DNA of 42,989 nucleotides from an uncultured Clostridia bacterium. GTDB taxonomy: Bacteria > Bacillota > Clostridia > TANB77 > CAG-508. Of the stretch, positions 6,920 to 15,177 are shown piece after piece (within the stretch, counting starts at the first letter, position 1; each line of letters begins with the position of its first letter). Under the pieces are notes generated by a model. The model ran no database searches. It was not told the DNA's origin and was given only the letters and a program-made list of their open reading frames with translations. The translations under genes were made by a program, and so were the position numbers. The stretch is taken from positions 1-42,989 of the forward strand of contig CAPNDH010000005.1 of NCBI GenBank assembly GCA_948664205.1, read 5' to 3'.

Positions 6920-8196
6920 GATTTACCTTTCTTCCTTTCATTAATTATTTCTTTTGTCTTTTCAATTTTAAATTGATTTTGAAGCAGAATAGTTCTATTT
7001 TCAATTTCAAAGCAATTAACAATATTTTTATTAACTTTCTTAATTAAGACCTTTAAATCATCAATTTCGTGGGTAATCTTTTCTTTTATTTCTAGATTAG
7101 TTTCTTTACTTCTTTTTCTCCATAAATTTTCTCTTTTACCTTTTAAAATTCTTAATTTTTCTTCTTGATTATACCTATAACTTTTTAATTCATTTAGATT
7201 ATTGATTTTATTTTCAGTAAGTAAAATAGTTTGCTCACTTAAACTATTTAAATGTTTTATTGCTATTTTCATTTCCTTTGTAATTGGTACTTTATGATTG
7301 GTTAATTCTATTCTTTGTGGCAAAGGGTCAATTTTCAATAATAGACATATAAAAACATAAATTAAAGGCAGTTTTCCTAATTGATATTCTCTTTGTTTTT
7401 GTTTAAATTTATTATATTCTTCAATAGTCATCTTGTACTTTTTCTTTGGAATATATATTTTGTTATGATTCTTATTCTCGATTCTATCTAATATTTTTTC
7501 TTTAGTATAGTTATCTCCAAATAATTCTTGTAGTCTTACAATTTTATAGCTGTTGTTTCTTGAAACTAAAAGTCCAGTTTCTTCATTATATAAAATACAA
7601 TATTCCTGGTTTTCTAACCTTGTTTTAAAACTTTTATATGAATATGAACTTGATATTGCAGCATCTATATCTTTCTTTACTAATTGCATATATGGATTAT
7701 TTTTAGCATACAACTTGTAATAACCTTTGTATTTCCATGGAGTTGATAAAACATTTAATCCATTCTCTTTGCATATAAAATCAGATGTTATTCTTATAAA
7801 ATCTTTAGTTTCTCTATTACTATAAAACTTATTTCCACTTTTAAATGAAACAGAATTTACAACTATGTGATTATGAACATTATCGGTATTCAAGTGAGTA
7901 GCAACTACAAATTCATAATCATCTCCAAATATTTCTTTTGCATATTGTAATCCAAGTTCATGACATTTCTCTGGAGATACTTCTTTACCTTCAAAAGATT
8001 GTATCAAGTGATATGATATAGTACCACCTTCTTTATTAAATCTTTTCTTTGTATCTTGCATTTGCTGAATTGCAGTATTAGGATTACAATTTACTCCTGA
8101 TACATACATCATTTTTTCAGTTTTTTCGCCATTCATAATATATTTAATTATTGTATCTAGTCTTGTTTTTCTTGATAAAAATTTAGTTACTGCCAT
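6907..8196 (-). CDS. mob: MOBP-type relaxase / mobilization nuclease
   Basis: 429 residues. The N-terminal 150 form a relaxase domain, with TISYHLIQSF around residues 58-67 and the HUH metal motif HLNTDNVHNHIVVN (about 100-113). The C-terminal half is Lys-rich and coiled (about 320-425). It would nick the element at oriT and lead the strand into a recipient. AGGAG precedes the ATG. The accessory mobC-like gene is 8 nt upstream and the probable oriT just beyond it. No VirB4- or VirD4-type genes lie in the element, so transfer must rely on a co-resident conjugative system. Confidence 0.88.
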   Translation of the reverse strand: MAVTKFLSRKTRLDTIIKYIMNGEKTEKMMYVSGVNCNPNTAIQQMQDTKKRFNKEGGTISYHLIQSFEGKEVSPEKCHELGLQYAKEIFGDDYEFVVATHLNTDNVHNHIVVNSVSFKSGNKFYSNRETKDFIRITSDFICKENGLNVLSTPWKYKGYYKLYAKNNPYMQLVKKDIDAAISSSYSYKSFKTRLENQEYCILYNEETGLLVSRNNSYKIVRLQELFGDNYTKEKILDRIENKNHNKIYIPKKKYKMTIEEYNKFKQKQREYQLGKLPLIYVFICLLLKIDPLPQRIELTNHKVPITKEMKIAIKHLNSLSEQTILLTENKINNLNELKSYRYNQEEKLRILKGKRENLWRKRSKETNLEIKEKITHEIDDLKVLIKKVNKNIVNCFEIENRTILLQNQFKIEKTKEIINERKKGKSKIR

Positions 8197-8204
8197 AAAT
8201 TCTC

Positions 8205-8534
8205 CTATTCTTTTTTAGTAGGTGTAAGATAAAACTTTTGTAAATCATCAACCATATTATTAACTTTATTAGCAAGTGGGTAATATTTATTATCATCTAC
8301 ATATTGATAACTATTGGCTACTCTTGCTAATTGATTTATATTTACTGCTACACCTCTCAAATCATTTAATATTTTATAAAAGTTTTCATCAGGTTTTTCT
8401 TTAATTTCTGTGTTGTTAATTAAAAGTCTAAAAAAAGCAGATTCTGATATACCTGCTTTCATACATTTATTTTTTAATAATTCGTTTTCCTTACTATTAA
8501 GCCATAATTGTTTTTTTATTGATCTATTTCTCAT
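8205..8534 (-). CDS. mobC: MobC-like relaxosome accessory protein
   Basis: 109 residues beginning MRNRSIKKQ. It has a ribbon-helix-helix-like N-terminus (QLWLNSKENELLKNKCMKAG) and the MobC-type segment LNDLRGVAVNINQLARVAN near residues 60-80. Such proteins bind oriT and help the relaxase. The ATG at 8534 has GGAG 9 nt upstream; a TTG further upstream overlaps that ribosome site. It is cotranscribed with the relaxase gene. Confidence 0.8.
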   Translation of the reverse strand: MRNRSIKKQLWLNSKENELLKNKCMKAGISESAFFRLLINNTEIKEKPDENFYKILNDLRGVAVNINQLARVANSYQYVDDNKYYPLANKVNNMVDDLQKFYLTPTKKE

Positions 8535-8565
8535 AAATCTCATCTCCAATCTTTAATATTTTTTT

Positions 8566-8700
8566 GTAAAACTTTCTTAAAGTTTTGTATAAAGCACAAA
8601 TTTTTTAATTTGTACTTTTGAATGTGTGCGGTAGTACAAATTCATGGCTTGCTTTATACAAAAAAATCACAGTTTTACTACCACTTAATTTTGATATAAT
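8566..8700. other. oriT: Probable origin of transfer (oriT)
   Basis: A gene-free region directly upstream of mobC-mob contains nested inverted repeats. There is a small hairpin AAAACTTT/AAAGTTTT, a 14-bp perfect repeat (8583-8596 with 8650-8663) and, inside it, a 9-bp pair (8607-8615 with 8634-8642). They surround GTGTGCGGTAG (8624-8634), the only GC-rich patch. Position and symmetry fit an oriT. The nick site is not identified. Confidence 0.55.
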
Positions 8701-8717
8701 TTAAGTAAAAAGCCCAG

Positions 8718-8745
8718 AAAAAAGAGCTAGATTTTATTCTAACTC
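8718..8745 (-). terminator. Terminator of the GNAT gene
   Basis: An 8-bp stem (8724-8731 with 8738-8745, one G-U on the minus strand) followed on the minus strand by six T. Confidence 0.65.
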
Positions 8746-8770
8746 TCTCAAAATTTATAATGTTAATAAA

Positions 8771-9580
8771 TTACTTTTTTAAATAGTAATATACCAAGCA
8801 TAAATCTTTAAATCCAAATTTTTTATACATTTTATTTGGATAAAAACCTTGTTCTGTTTGTAAATAAGCTGTACTAATATTTTTAGATTTACACATTTGT
8901 AATTGTTGCTTTAATACTTCTTTTCCAATTCCTTTATTTCTATAATCTTTCTTTATTGCTAAACTATAAATTCCATAAACTTTATTATTATAGACACTTT
9001 GTGTTGTTCCAACAACTTCGTTATCAACTTTTATATAATAGAATTCGTTTTTTATGTCACTATATAAATCTTTATAATTCATATAACCTTGTCTATATCC
9101 TTCATCTAAATCTCCATAAGGATCATCTTCATCATCAGTTTGGTAACATCCCATTACACAATTAGCATATTCTTTCATATCTGTTGCCAGTTCCAATGTT
9201 ACATTTAATTCACAATTTGTAGTTATATTATCTAATTTTGAAAAGTCATCATAAATTTGCCATGCCTCAGTTGAAACTAACTCATATTTATCTTTTTCAA
9301 AATATTCTTGTCTTTTATTATAGAGTTCTTTCATAAATGGAATCAAATATACTGCGGTAGTTCTATTTATTTCACCAAAAATTTTATCTGCTTCATTTAT
9401 AATATTTTCAAATTCTTGTTTATCCTTAACATCAAAATTTGAAATAAAATTACTATAACAGTCTTTTATATTTTTATTATAAGTAATCTCACAATTATTT
9501 TTACGAATAACATTAAAGTCCAATCCCTCAAATGCTTTAATATGCAAATCATATATATCTTTAACTAATTCTAAATCCAT
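8771..9580 (-). CDS. GNAT-family N-acetyltransferase
   Basis: 269 residues. The C-terminal 110 residues carry the GNAT fold: VGTTQSVYN, YSLAIKKDYRNKGIGKEVLK (acetyl-CoA pyrophosphate loop, RxxGxG/A type) and YPNKMYKKFGF. The N-terminal half is not recognised and probably gives substrate specificity. The ATG at 9580 follows GGAAAGGGATGG with normal spacing. It lies downstream of a VOC gene in the same direction and may be an antibiotic- or toxin-modifying cargo gene; the substrate is unknown. Confidence 0.8.
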   Translation of the reverse strand: MDLELVKDIYDLHIKAFEGLDFNVIRKNNCEITYNKNIKDCYSNFISNFDVKDKQEFENIINEADKIFGEINRTTAVYLIPFMKELYNKRQEYFEKDKYELVSTEAWQIYDDFSKLDNITTNCELNVTLELATDMKEYANCVMGCYQTDDEDDPYGDLDEGYRQGYMNYKDLYSDIKNEFYYIKVDNEVVGTTQSVYNNKVYGIYSLAIKKDYRNKGIGKEVLKQQLQMCKSKNISTAYLQTEQGFYPNKMYKKFGFKDLCLVYYYLKK

Positions 9581-9611
9581 TTTTCCATCCCTTTCCTTGT
9601 AAAATCTATAT

Positions 9612-10046
9612 TTATTCTCTAGTATAATTATCTCCACAGATTTCTAATAAATTTCCCTCTGGATCTTTTATTGTAAAATAATAATATGGCTCTGTAATAT
9701 TAACATACATTATTTCTGAAATTTCTCCGATATTTAAGTCTTTTATTCTTGAATATTCTGTACTTAAATTATCTGTATAAAAGTTTAAAGTAATAATATT
9801 ATTAACTTTTCTTTCTTGTTCTTTATTAAAATCTTTTATATAAGCATCATTATAATTTACATTATTTTTACTATTTATTTTTTCTTCATCAAATTCTCTA
9901 TTATAAATTGATAATTTATTTCCACATTCAAATTCTACCCATCTGTCTTTAGTATAAATGTTAGGTTTAATCTGTAATATCTTCTCATAAAAAGATACTA
10001 CTTCATTAAATTTATTTGTTTCTATATAAGTACAACATAATTCCAT
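9612..10046 (-). CDS. VOC / glyoxalase-bleomycin-resistance fold protein
   Basis: 144 residues. It starts CCTYIETNKFNEVVSFYEKI and ends YYFTIKDPEGNLLEICGD, the two conserved halves of a vicinal-oxygen-chelate domain. The ending DPEGNxLE supplies the metal-ligand Glu. Members include glyoxalases and fosfomycin- or bleomycin-resistance proteins; which one this is cannot be told. It is cotranscribed with the GNAT gene 31 nt downstream. Confidence 0.75.
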   Translation of the reverse strand: MELCCTYIETNKFNEVVSFYEKILQIKPNIYTKDRWVEFECGNKLSIYNREFDEEKINSKNNVNYNDAYIKDFNKEQERKVNNIITLNFYTDNLSTEYSRIKDLNIGEISEIMYVNITEPYYYFTIKDPEGNLLEICGDNYTRE

Positions 10047-10100
10047 AACTTATCTCCCTTGCTTGGTTATTTATATGAGCATTATATCATACTTTTTTAA

Positions 10101-10508
10101 TTAAATATATATTATCTCACTAAAAACAATTTCTTCAGCTCTATTTTTATAGTTATTCATCATTTGTACCCACTCTAATTGATTTTTAGCTTTTAGTTCT
10201 TCGTTAATATTGTCTTGTTTTGCAAATTTCTTTATAAGTATATCGACTCTTGCTTTAGCAGTTTCTTGTACTTCTTTTAAGTGTTTATTTAGAGTTTTAT
10301 TCATAAACATTATTATATAGTCAGCTTTTTTATGCCTTTTTAAATAATTTAATCTTAGTAATCCATATTTATTTAATATCACTTTTTCTTCAGCTTCTAG
10401 TACAAGATTAGGAAGATAATAATCTCCAACTAGGTTATATTCAATTCCTGTTCTCTTGTCTATAAAACTTTCTTTTAAATTTTCTTTTTCATCATATCTT
10501 TCATCCAT
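10101..10508 (-). CDS. tnpV: TnpV transposon-encoded protein
   Basis: 135 residues matching the TnpV family of Tn4451-like clostridial elements. It has GDYYLPNLVLEAEE, KYGLLRLNYLKRHKKADY, and near the end LEWVQMMNNYKNRAEEIVFSEIIY. The function is unknown, but the family is almost confined to mobile elements. Here it follows the replication initiator gene by 15 nt in the same direction, so they are probably one operon. Confidence 0.85.
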   Translation of the reverse strand: MDERYDEKENLKESFIDKRTGIEYNLVGDYYLPNLVLEAEEKVILNKYGLLRLNYLKRHKKADYIIMFMNKTLNKHLKEVQETAKARVDILIKKFAKQDNINEELKAKNQLEWVQMMNNYKNRAEEIVFSEIIYI

Positions 10509-10523
10509 TTTTAAAATCCTCCT

Positions 10524-11081
10524 TTAATCAATTAAATTAGCATATAAGCTATTTAAAAACTCTTCACTATAATGTCTTTCATTTTCATAGTGCCAAGAAC
10601 TCTTTTTAGTTTTATTAGTATATTTATTATTATCTGTATAGTTAGGTCGTAAATTTTCCGATTCATGAGTCGTAAAATTTTCTGGTTGTGAATCGTAATT
10701 TTTACGATTCAAATTATCAAACTTGACATCATGTATCATTTGAGCAGGATATAGCAGTTTGGGCTTTGCTTTTCCTTGACTCTTTTCCAATAGTAATTTA
10801 GCATCTACTAATTCTTTAAATACCTTTGTACAAGTTTTATCAGAAATATGCAATAATTTTTGTATTTCTTTTCTAGTAAAAATTAAATACACATTTCCGT
10901 TTTTATCTATCCAATTATTTTTTATAGATAGTGTTAATCGGTCTAACAATATACCATAAAGCAATATTGCAGCTGGAGATAGAGAAGTATATCTTTCATT
11001 GACAAAAAGCTCCTTTGGTATCATATAAAACTTATATTGGTAAATTTCCTTTTGATTTATAAACTTAAATTCTTTTTCCAT
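10524..11081 (-). CDS. repA: RepA_N-type replication initiator
   Basis: 185 residues. The N-terminal 110 match the RepA N-terminal domain: FYMIPKELF, YTSLSPAAILLYGILLDR, then a winged-helix segment FTRKEIQKLLHISDKTCTKVFKEL. The region after residue 120 is low-complexity and is encoded by 23-bp DNA repeats. The C-terminal domain is short (about 25 residues), so the protein is smaller than plasmid RepA_N proteins. It probably drives replication of the excised circle. It lies at the right end of the element. Confidence 0.85.
   Translation of the reverse strand: MEKEFKFINQKEIYQYKFYMIPKELFVNERYTSLSPAAILLYGILLDRLTLSIKNNWIDKNGNVYLIFTRKEIQKLLHISDKTCTKVFKELVDAKLLLEKSQGKAKPKLLYPAQMIHDVKFDNLNRKNYDSQPENFTTHESENLRPNYTDNNKYTNKTKKSSWHYENERHYSEEFLNSLYANLID
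10646..10714. repeat. Three 23-bp iterons inside repA (candidate oriV)
   Basis: GTCGTAAATTTTC (10646), GTCGTAAAATTTTC (10669) and ATCGTAATTTTTAC (10692) start exactly 23 bp apart, within the central part of repA. RepA_N plasmids are known to keep their origin as repeats inside the rep gene, so these are good origin candidates. Confidence 0.6.
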
Positions 11082-11120
11082 ATTTTGTCCTTTCTGAACT
11101 TAATATGAAATAAAGGTTAA

Positions 11121-11143
11121 AATTTGGAACTTTAATTTGGAAC
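11121..11143. promoter_or_regulatory. Probable integrase arm-type sites, right end
   Basis: AATTTGGAAC occurs twice, at 11121-11130 and 11134-11143. It shares its TTTGGAAC core with the repeats near the left end (184-202). Confidence 0.45.
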
Positions 11144-11188
11144 GAAACTTGGTTATTTTTGAGAAACTGATAGAAATTTCAGAAAAAG

Positions 11189-11219
11189 AAAAACACCTAT
11201 CAAAGTATCTTGATAAGTG
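11189..11219 (-). terminator. Terminator downstream of tRNA-Leu, supplied by the element
   Basis: CACCTATCAA (11194-11203) pairs with TTGATAAGTG (11210-11219). The single mismatch is a G-U on the minus strand, and TTTTT-rich sequence follows on that strand. It would end tRNA transcription before it enters repA. Confidence 0.6.
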
Positions 11220-11281
11220 CTTTTTAATGATTTTCTATTTTTTATGATTTCTCTTAATTTCTATAGAAAATCGTAAGTGCT

Positions 11282-11292
11282 TGGTGCAGATG
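11282..11292. repeat. Right attachment-site core (tRNA 3' end)
   Basis: The 11-bp TGGTGCAGATG is identical to the copy at 114-124. It is the 3' end of the tRNA-Leu gene, including its encoded CCA, so the tRNA stays intact after insertion. Confidence 0.6.
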
Positions 11293-11370
11293 GCCGGAAT
11301 CGAACCGGCACGAAGTTTAACCTTCGCAGGATTTTAAGTCCTGTGCGTCTGCCAGTTCCGCCACATCTGC
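11282..11370 (-). tRNA. tRNA-Leu (anticodon TAA)
   Basis: 89 nt. The acceptor stem GCAGATG/CATCTGC is perfect, followed by A and encoded CCA. The anticodon stem CAGGA/TCCTG holds the loop CTTAAAA, giving anticodon TAA. A long variable arm and GGTTCGATTCC T-loop are present, as expected for a class II leucine tRNA. It is the insertion target of the element. Confidence 0.97.
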
Positions 11371-11404
11371 ATTTATACTGGCATTTTGTCTTACGACAAG
11401 TGTA

Positions 11405-11434
11405 ATTATAATATGGAAATATGAAGTTTGTCAA
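11405..11434 (-). promoter_or_regulatory. Promoter of tRNA-Leu
   Basis: TTGACA (11429-11434), spacer 18, TATAAT (11405-11410) on the minus strand, about 35 bp before the mature tRNA 5' end. Confidence 0.8.
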
Positions 11435-11869
11435 TACTTTTTTGCAAAAAATAATAATTATGATCAATTTTTTTTGATATTTTGTCTTTATCAAATAAAA
11501 TTAATAGCCTTAAACCAATATTTTAAAAATTTTATTAATAGATGTTTGATTATTAATAATTATGAAGGGATTCTAATATAAATATTTTATAAAAAGTACA
11601 TAATTATATAAAATAAAGAAAATAATATTTACAAAAAAGAAAAAATATTATAGAATAATACAAACATATGTTTATAAATTAAAATTTATGTTATAAGTTG
11701 AATTTTATAGAAAGGAAAAATATACCAAAAATTGTAAAAAAACCGCATAGAATGCAAAATTAGTAGTAGAAAAAAATTAAAAGTAGTAGTATTTTTTGAT
11801 AATTCCGCCATAGCGGATAGGTTCTGTGTTTAAATGAAATAAAATATATCTAAGCTTTGGTGAGGGGTA
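11435..11869. other. Gene-free AT-rich region
   Basis: No credible gene. It is AT-rich leader with one small inverted motif TCCGCCATAGCGGA (11803-11816) ahead of the HTH gene. Confidence 0.5.
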
Positions 11870-12070
11870 ATGCGTATAGAAATTTTATTAAAACAAGTCA
11901 GACAAGAAAAAAATATAACTTTAAATAGGTTATCAGAGAAGAGTGGTGTATCTACAACACATATAAATGATATAGAAAACAATATAAAAAGTCCTAGTTT
12001 ATTTGTAATGGTTAGATTATCAAAGGCTTTAGATGTAGAAATTACGGAGTTATATAAAGTACAATGGTAG
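11870..12070 (+). CDS. XRE-family HTH regulator
   Basis: 66 residues that are essentially one Cro/C1-type helix-turn-helix: LLKQVRQEKNITLNRLSEKS, then VSTTHINDIEN and PSLFVMVRLSKALDV. GAGGGG precedes the ATG. It overlaps the next gene by 7 nt, implying translational coupling. It is probably the regulator of that pair; its target is unknown. Confidence 0.8.
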   Translation: MRIEILLKQVRQEKNITLNRLSEKSGVSTTHINDIENNIKSPSLFVMVRLSKALDVEITELYKVQW

Positions 12071-12411
12071 AATATGAATTAAAAAACAAATTGAAAAACG
12101 AATTGAAAAATACTATAAAAAGGTATGGGATAGATTATAAAAAAAACTATAAAATTTGTAAAATATTATCTATTGAAAATGACAAAAAATATAATAATAA
12201 AGCACTTCAAAATTATTATTTACATAGCATAATAACTTTAACTGAATATATGAAATTAAATGAAAAAAATCCTAGTGAATACAAATGGAATAAATATGCA
12301 ATAAAAAATAGATGTTTATCAAGTAAAACTATTGGATATATGTATGAAGATGGTTTTAATAGCCTATGTAGAGAAATTAGAAAAGAATTAAATAAGAAAT
12401 TTCTTCTTTGA
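12064..12411 (+). CDS. Hypothetical basic protein coupled to the XRE regulator
   Basis: 115 residues, Lys/Asn-rich and helical, no membrane segment, family not recognised. The ATG overlaps the end of the HTH gene (7 nt) and has no ribosome site of its own, so it is likely translated by coupling. The pair sits between a tRNA and a TPR gene and may be a remnant of another mobile element or a small regulator pair. Confidence 0.55.
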   Translation: MVEYELKNKLKNELKNTIKRYGIDYKKNYKICKILSIENDKKYNNKALQNYYLHSIITLTEYMKLNEKNPSEYKWNKYAIKNRCLSSKTIGYMYEDGFNSLCREIRKELNKKFLL

Positions 12412-12415
12412 AATT

Positions 12416-12487
12416 GAGAAGATGGTTATGAAGAATTAGATTTTCTTATGTGGCTTTGCCATTTAGAAAATTTTATTCTTTTTTTTC
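12416..12487 (+). repeat. Structured dispersed repeat, copy A (partial)
   Basis: Contains GAAGAATTAGATTTTCTTA followed by the inverted partner TTAGAAAATTTTATTCTT and a T run. It is homologous to 26962-27070 and 38554-38708. It lacks the first hairpin of the other copies and probably also terminates the upstream pair. Confidence 0.6.
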
Positions 12488-12565
12488 TATTATGTATAGA
12501 CTTTTAAATAAATATATTTTAAAATAAAGTCATGTAATAATATGAATAATTAAGAGAGGAAAGAA

Positions 12566-13760
12566 ATGATTATAGAGAGAATAATATTTAATGTTGTAGC
12601 ATTTGCTTTATTTGTAATTATATTTTTAAAAATGATTTATAGAAATGATACTAACTATACATATATTTTAACCGCGCAAGCTATTCGGAATTGCAATAGG
12701 ATTTATAGGTCTAATTTTTAGAATAAATTTACCAATTATAATAATATTATTTACATATATAATATCTATATTAATACCATTAGCAATAATAATATTTGAA
12801 AAAAAAGGAATATATTTTTCAGAAATTATAGCATTTAATATGGCAAATATATATTTGAAAAATGGAGAAATAGAAAAAGCAAAGCAATTGTTAATAAAAA
12901 AGTTAGAAAAGTATCCACATAGTCACTACCTACATAAAAAATTAGCAGAAATTTGTGAACAGTTAGGAGAAATAGATATTGCTATAGATGAATATATAAA
13001 AGCAAGTGATATAAATAAAGAAGATTATAATTTAACCATGCAAGTAGCAAAGTTAATTAGTACCACTAATAGAAATAATGAAGCTATAAGAATACTAAAT
13101 GATTTATTAAAAAGAAAACCAGATTACTATGAAGCATCTTGTTTACTTGGAGATATATTATATGATCAAGAAAATTACAAAGAAGCAATAAATGTATATA
13201 TGTCAGCTCTTGCATATCACCCTGAACAATACGATTTATATTATAATATAGGAATGATGTTTACTAGGTTAAACGATTTTCAAAGTGCAAAAGAATACTA
13301 TGATAAAGCAGCAAAACTCAATTCATTATTATATAGAGCGAAATTTGATTTAGCACAAATTTCTTTATTATATAATGAAATAGAAGAAGCAGAGAAATAT
13401 CTTGAAGAATGTATTAATGATGAAGAATTATCAGATGAAGTATATTATTATTTAGCATATATTTATATGATGAAACGAGATAAAGAAAAAGCAATACAAT
13501 ACTTAAATATAGCAGTAGAAGAAAATGAAGAATTATATAAAAGAGCATGCAAAGAAGACATATTCAGACCAATTATTAGCAAAATTAATAAACCAACAAA
13601 CACAGCAAAACATAGAAACAAAAATAAAATTACAGTAAAAGAACTTGCAACAATGAAACATTTAAGAAAAACAAACGAGGTTGTAGCTAACTTAAGTAAA
13701 AGAGACATTAGTACAATACAAGAACTAAAAAGAAAACAAATGGAAAAAGAGAGAGAATAA
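12566..13760 (+). CDS. Membrane-anchored TPR protein, read through a +1 shift at CGG
   Basis: As one protein (about 397 residues) it has an N-terminal membrane region of three hydrophobic helices (about 5-95), then at least six tetratricopeptide repeats (about 105-330; e.g. YYEASCLLGDILYDQENYKE) and a basic tail. TPR domains scaffold protein complexes; the partner is unknown. The frame opened by ATG 12566 (GAGAGG upstream) stops 50 codons in, while the rest of the membrane domain and all TPRs lie in the +1 frame. The junction is GCT ATT CGG AAT: skipping C12686 gives ATT GGA ATT and continues the hydrophobic helix (AIGIAIGFIG). The TPR part alone could start at ATG 12840, but it has no ribosome site there. 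Confidence 0.7.
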
Positions 13761-13811
13761 TAAATAGTGTAAATAAATATAATTAAAAAGTAACTATAAT
13801 AAAATAAAATT

Positions 13812-13962
13812 GTAGGGGCGAGCATAGCTCGTCCGAGTGGCACCGCCACTCTTGAACCTAATTTATAAAAAATAGGAAAAAGAGGTATGATAAACGAAAA
13901 AAGAACCATTACTTAAATACAAATAATCCAACTTCCAACATCCAACCTCCAACTTCCAAAAA
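13812..13962. repeat. Palindromic repeat (family 2) and heptamer array
   Basis: TGTAGGGGCGAGCATAGCTC followed by GTCC (family 2 palindrome) is followed by GAGTGGCACCGCCACTC, another hairpin. About 70 bp later comes a tract of 7-bp units CCAACTT/CCAACAT/CCAACCT (13928-13959). Related copies lie at 19261, 24989, 27917 and 29641 (palindrome) and at 34361-34460 (heptamers). Confidence 0.6.
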
Positions 13963-13981
13963 AAAGAAAGAAGGAAATAAA

Positions 13982-14785
13982 ATGACAATAATTCAAGCGT
14001 TAATATTAGGAGTAATACAAGGGTTAACAGAGCTTTTACCAATATCAAGCTCAGCACATTTAGCCATAATACCATGGATGTTTGGATGGACTAATTCAGA
14101 TATGTTTAGAATAAGCTTTGAAGGTTTTGATGTAGCACTCCATTTTGGAACACTTTTAGCAATTGTTATATTTTTCTTTAAAGATTGGCTAAAGCTAATA
14201 GAAGGAGGATATAAGCAAGTTGTTAAAAAAGAAAAAACATTTGAAGGAAAAATGTTTTGGTATTTAGTTATAGCAACAATTCCCGGTGGGATTATAGGTT
14301 TTATATTAGACAAATTTGCAGGAAATATACTAGAAACTCCTATAATTATTGCTATCGCACTAATTGCAATGGGAATTATTTTATACATAGTAGATAAAAA
14401 AGCAAAGTCAAATATAAAATATGAGAATATGACATTTAAACAAACATTCCTAATAGGATTTTCACAATGTTTAGCATTTATTCCAGGAGTTTCAAGATCA
14501 GGAATAACAATGACTACAGGAAGACTTATGGGAATTGAAAGAGAATCTGTAGCAAAATACTCATTTCTTTTATCTACACCAATTGTATTTGCAGCAACAG
14601 TACTTAAATTTAAAGACTTTGTATTTAATATACCATTTTTTATTGGAGTATTTGTAAGCTTTTTAGTAGGAATTTTCGTAATTAAATTCTTACTTGAATA
14701 TCTAAAAAAAGGAAGTTTCAAAATTTTTGCAATATACAGAGTTATATTTGGAATAATAATTATAGCAAAATGTATAATAGGATAG
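13982..14785 (+). CDS. uppP: Undecaprenyl-diphosphatase
   Basis: 267 residues, integral membrane. It recycles undecaprenyl pyrophosphate to the monophosphate carrier used for peptidoglycan and other envelope polymers, and gives basal bacitracin resistance. Family signatures are clear: GVIQGLTELLPISSSAHL near the N-terminus and PGVSRSGITMTTGR near 170-185, which together form the active site. About seven or eight hydrophobic helices; full length. AGAAGGAAATAAA precedes the ATG. Monocistronic, ending at a strong terminator. Confidence 0.97.
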   Translation: MTIIQALILGVIQGLTELLPISSSAHLAIIPWMFGWTNSDMFRISFEGFDVALHFGTLLAIVIFFFKDWLKLIEGGYKQVVKKEKTFEGKMFWYLVIATIPGGIIGFILDKFAGNILETPIIIAIALIAMGIILYIVDKKAKSNIKYENMTFKQTFLIGFSQCLAFIPGVSRSGITMTTGRLMGIERESVAKYSFLLSTPIVFAATVLKFKDFVFNIPFFIGVFVSFLVGIFVIKFLLEYLKKGSFKIFAIYRVIFGIIIIAKCIIG

Positions 14786-14790
14786 AAAAA

Positions 14791-14836
14791 ACAAAACATA
14801 GTAGGAAGTGCTACTTCCTACTATGTTTTGTTTTTT
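14791..14836. terminator. Terminator after uppP
   Basis: A perfect 19-bp stem (14791-14809 with 14813-14831, 3-nt loop) followed by T5. Confidence 0.9.
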
Positions 14837-15177
14837 ATAAAGATACGCTATTTTAAGTTAAAAACATTTAACACATATGTTAAAATCAATGCTTTGAAAT
14901 TTATGTCGAATTTTGTAAAAAAACATAAAATAAAAATATTACAGTTATTTAACATTTGCATTACAACTATATTAAAAACCTTGACTTTTCGCTAAAAAAC
15001 GATATTATTATAGCATAATATATTATTGTGCTATAAATGTGACAAAATATATTATTAAATAAAAAATAAAGTATTTTTTTATCAAAAAAAGTAAAAAATA
15101 ATAATGTATTTATCTAATTTAAAAACTACAAATTTTAAATTAGATAGTTAAAAAACAAAAAGAACAAAGGAGATAAA
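14837..15177 (+). promoter_or_regulatory. Promoter and leader of the type IV pilus locus
   Basis: No gene. A promoter candidate is TTGACT (14981-14986), spacer 16, TATTAT (15003-15008). The leader carries a perfect 13-bp inverted repeat (15112-15124 with 15133-15145, 8-nt loop) ending 32 nt before the pilM start. That hairpin could influence translation. Confidence 0.5.

Noticed and set aside
11261..11494. A 77-codon open frame over the tRNA-Leu gene
   Set aside because: It overlaps the tRNA and has no ribosome site.
13993..14799. Long open frame antisense to uppP
   Set aside because: It mirrors the hydrophobic uppP codons; no ribosome site or family features. Other long antisense frames, for example over pilT, pilC and rpoD, were rejected for the same reason.
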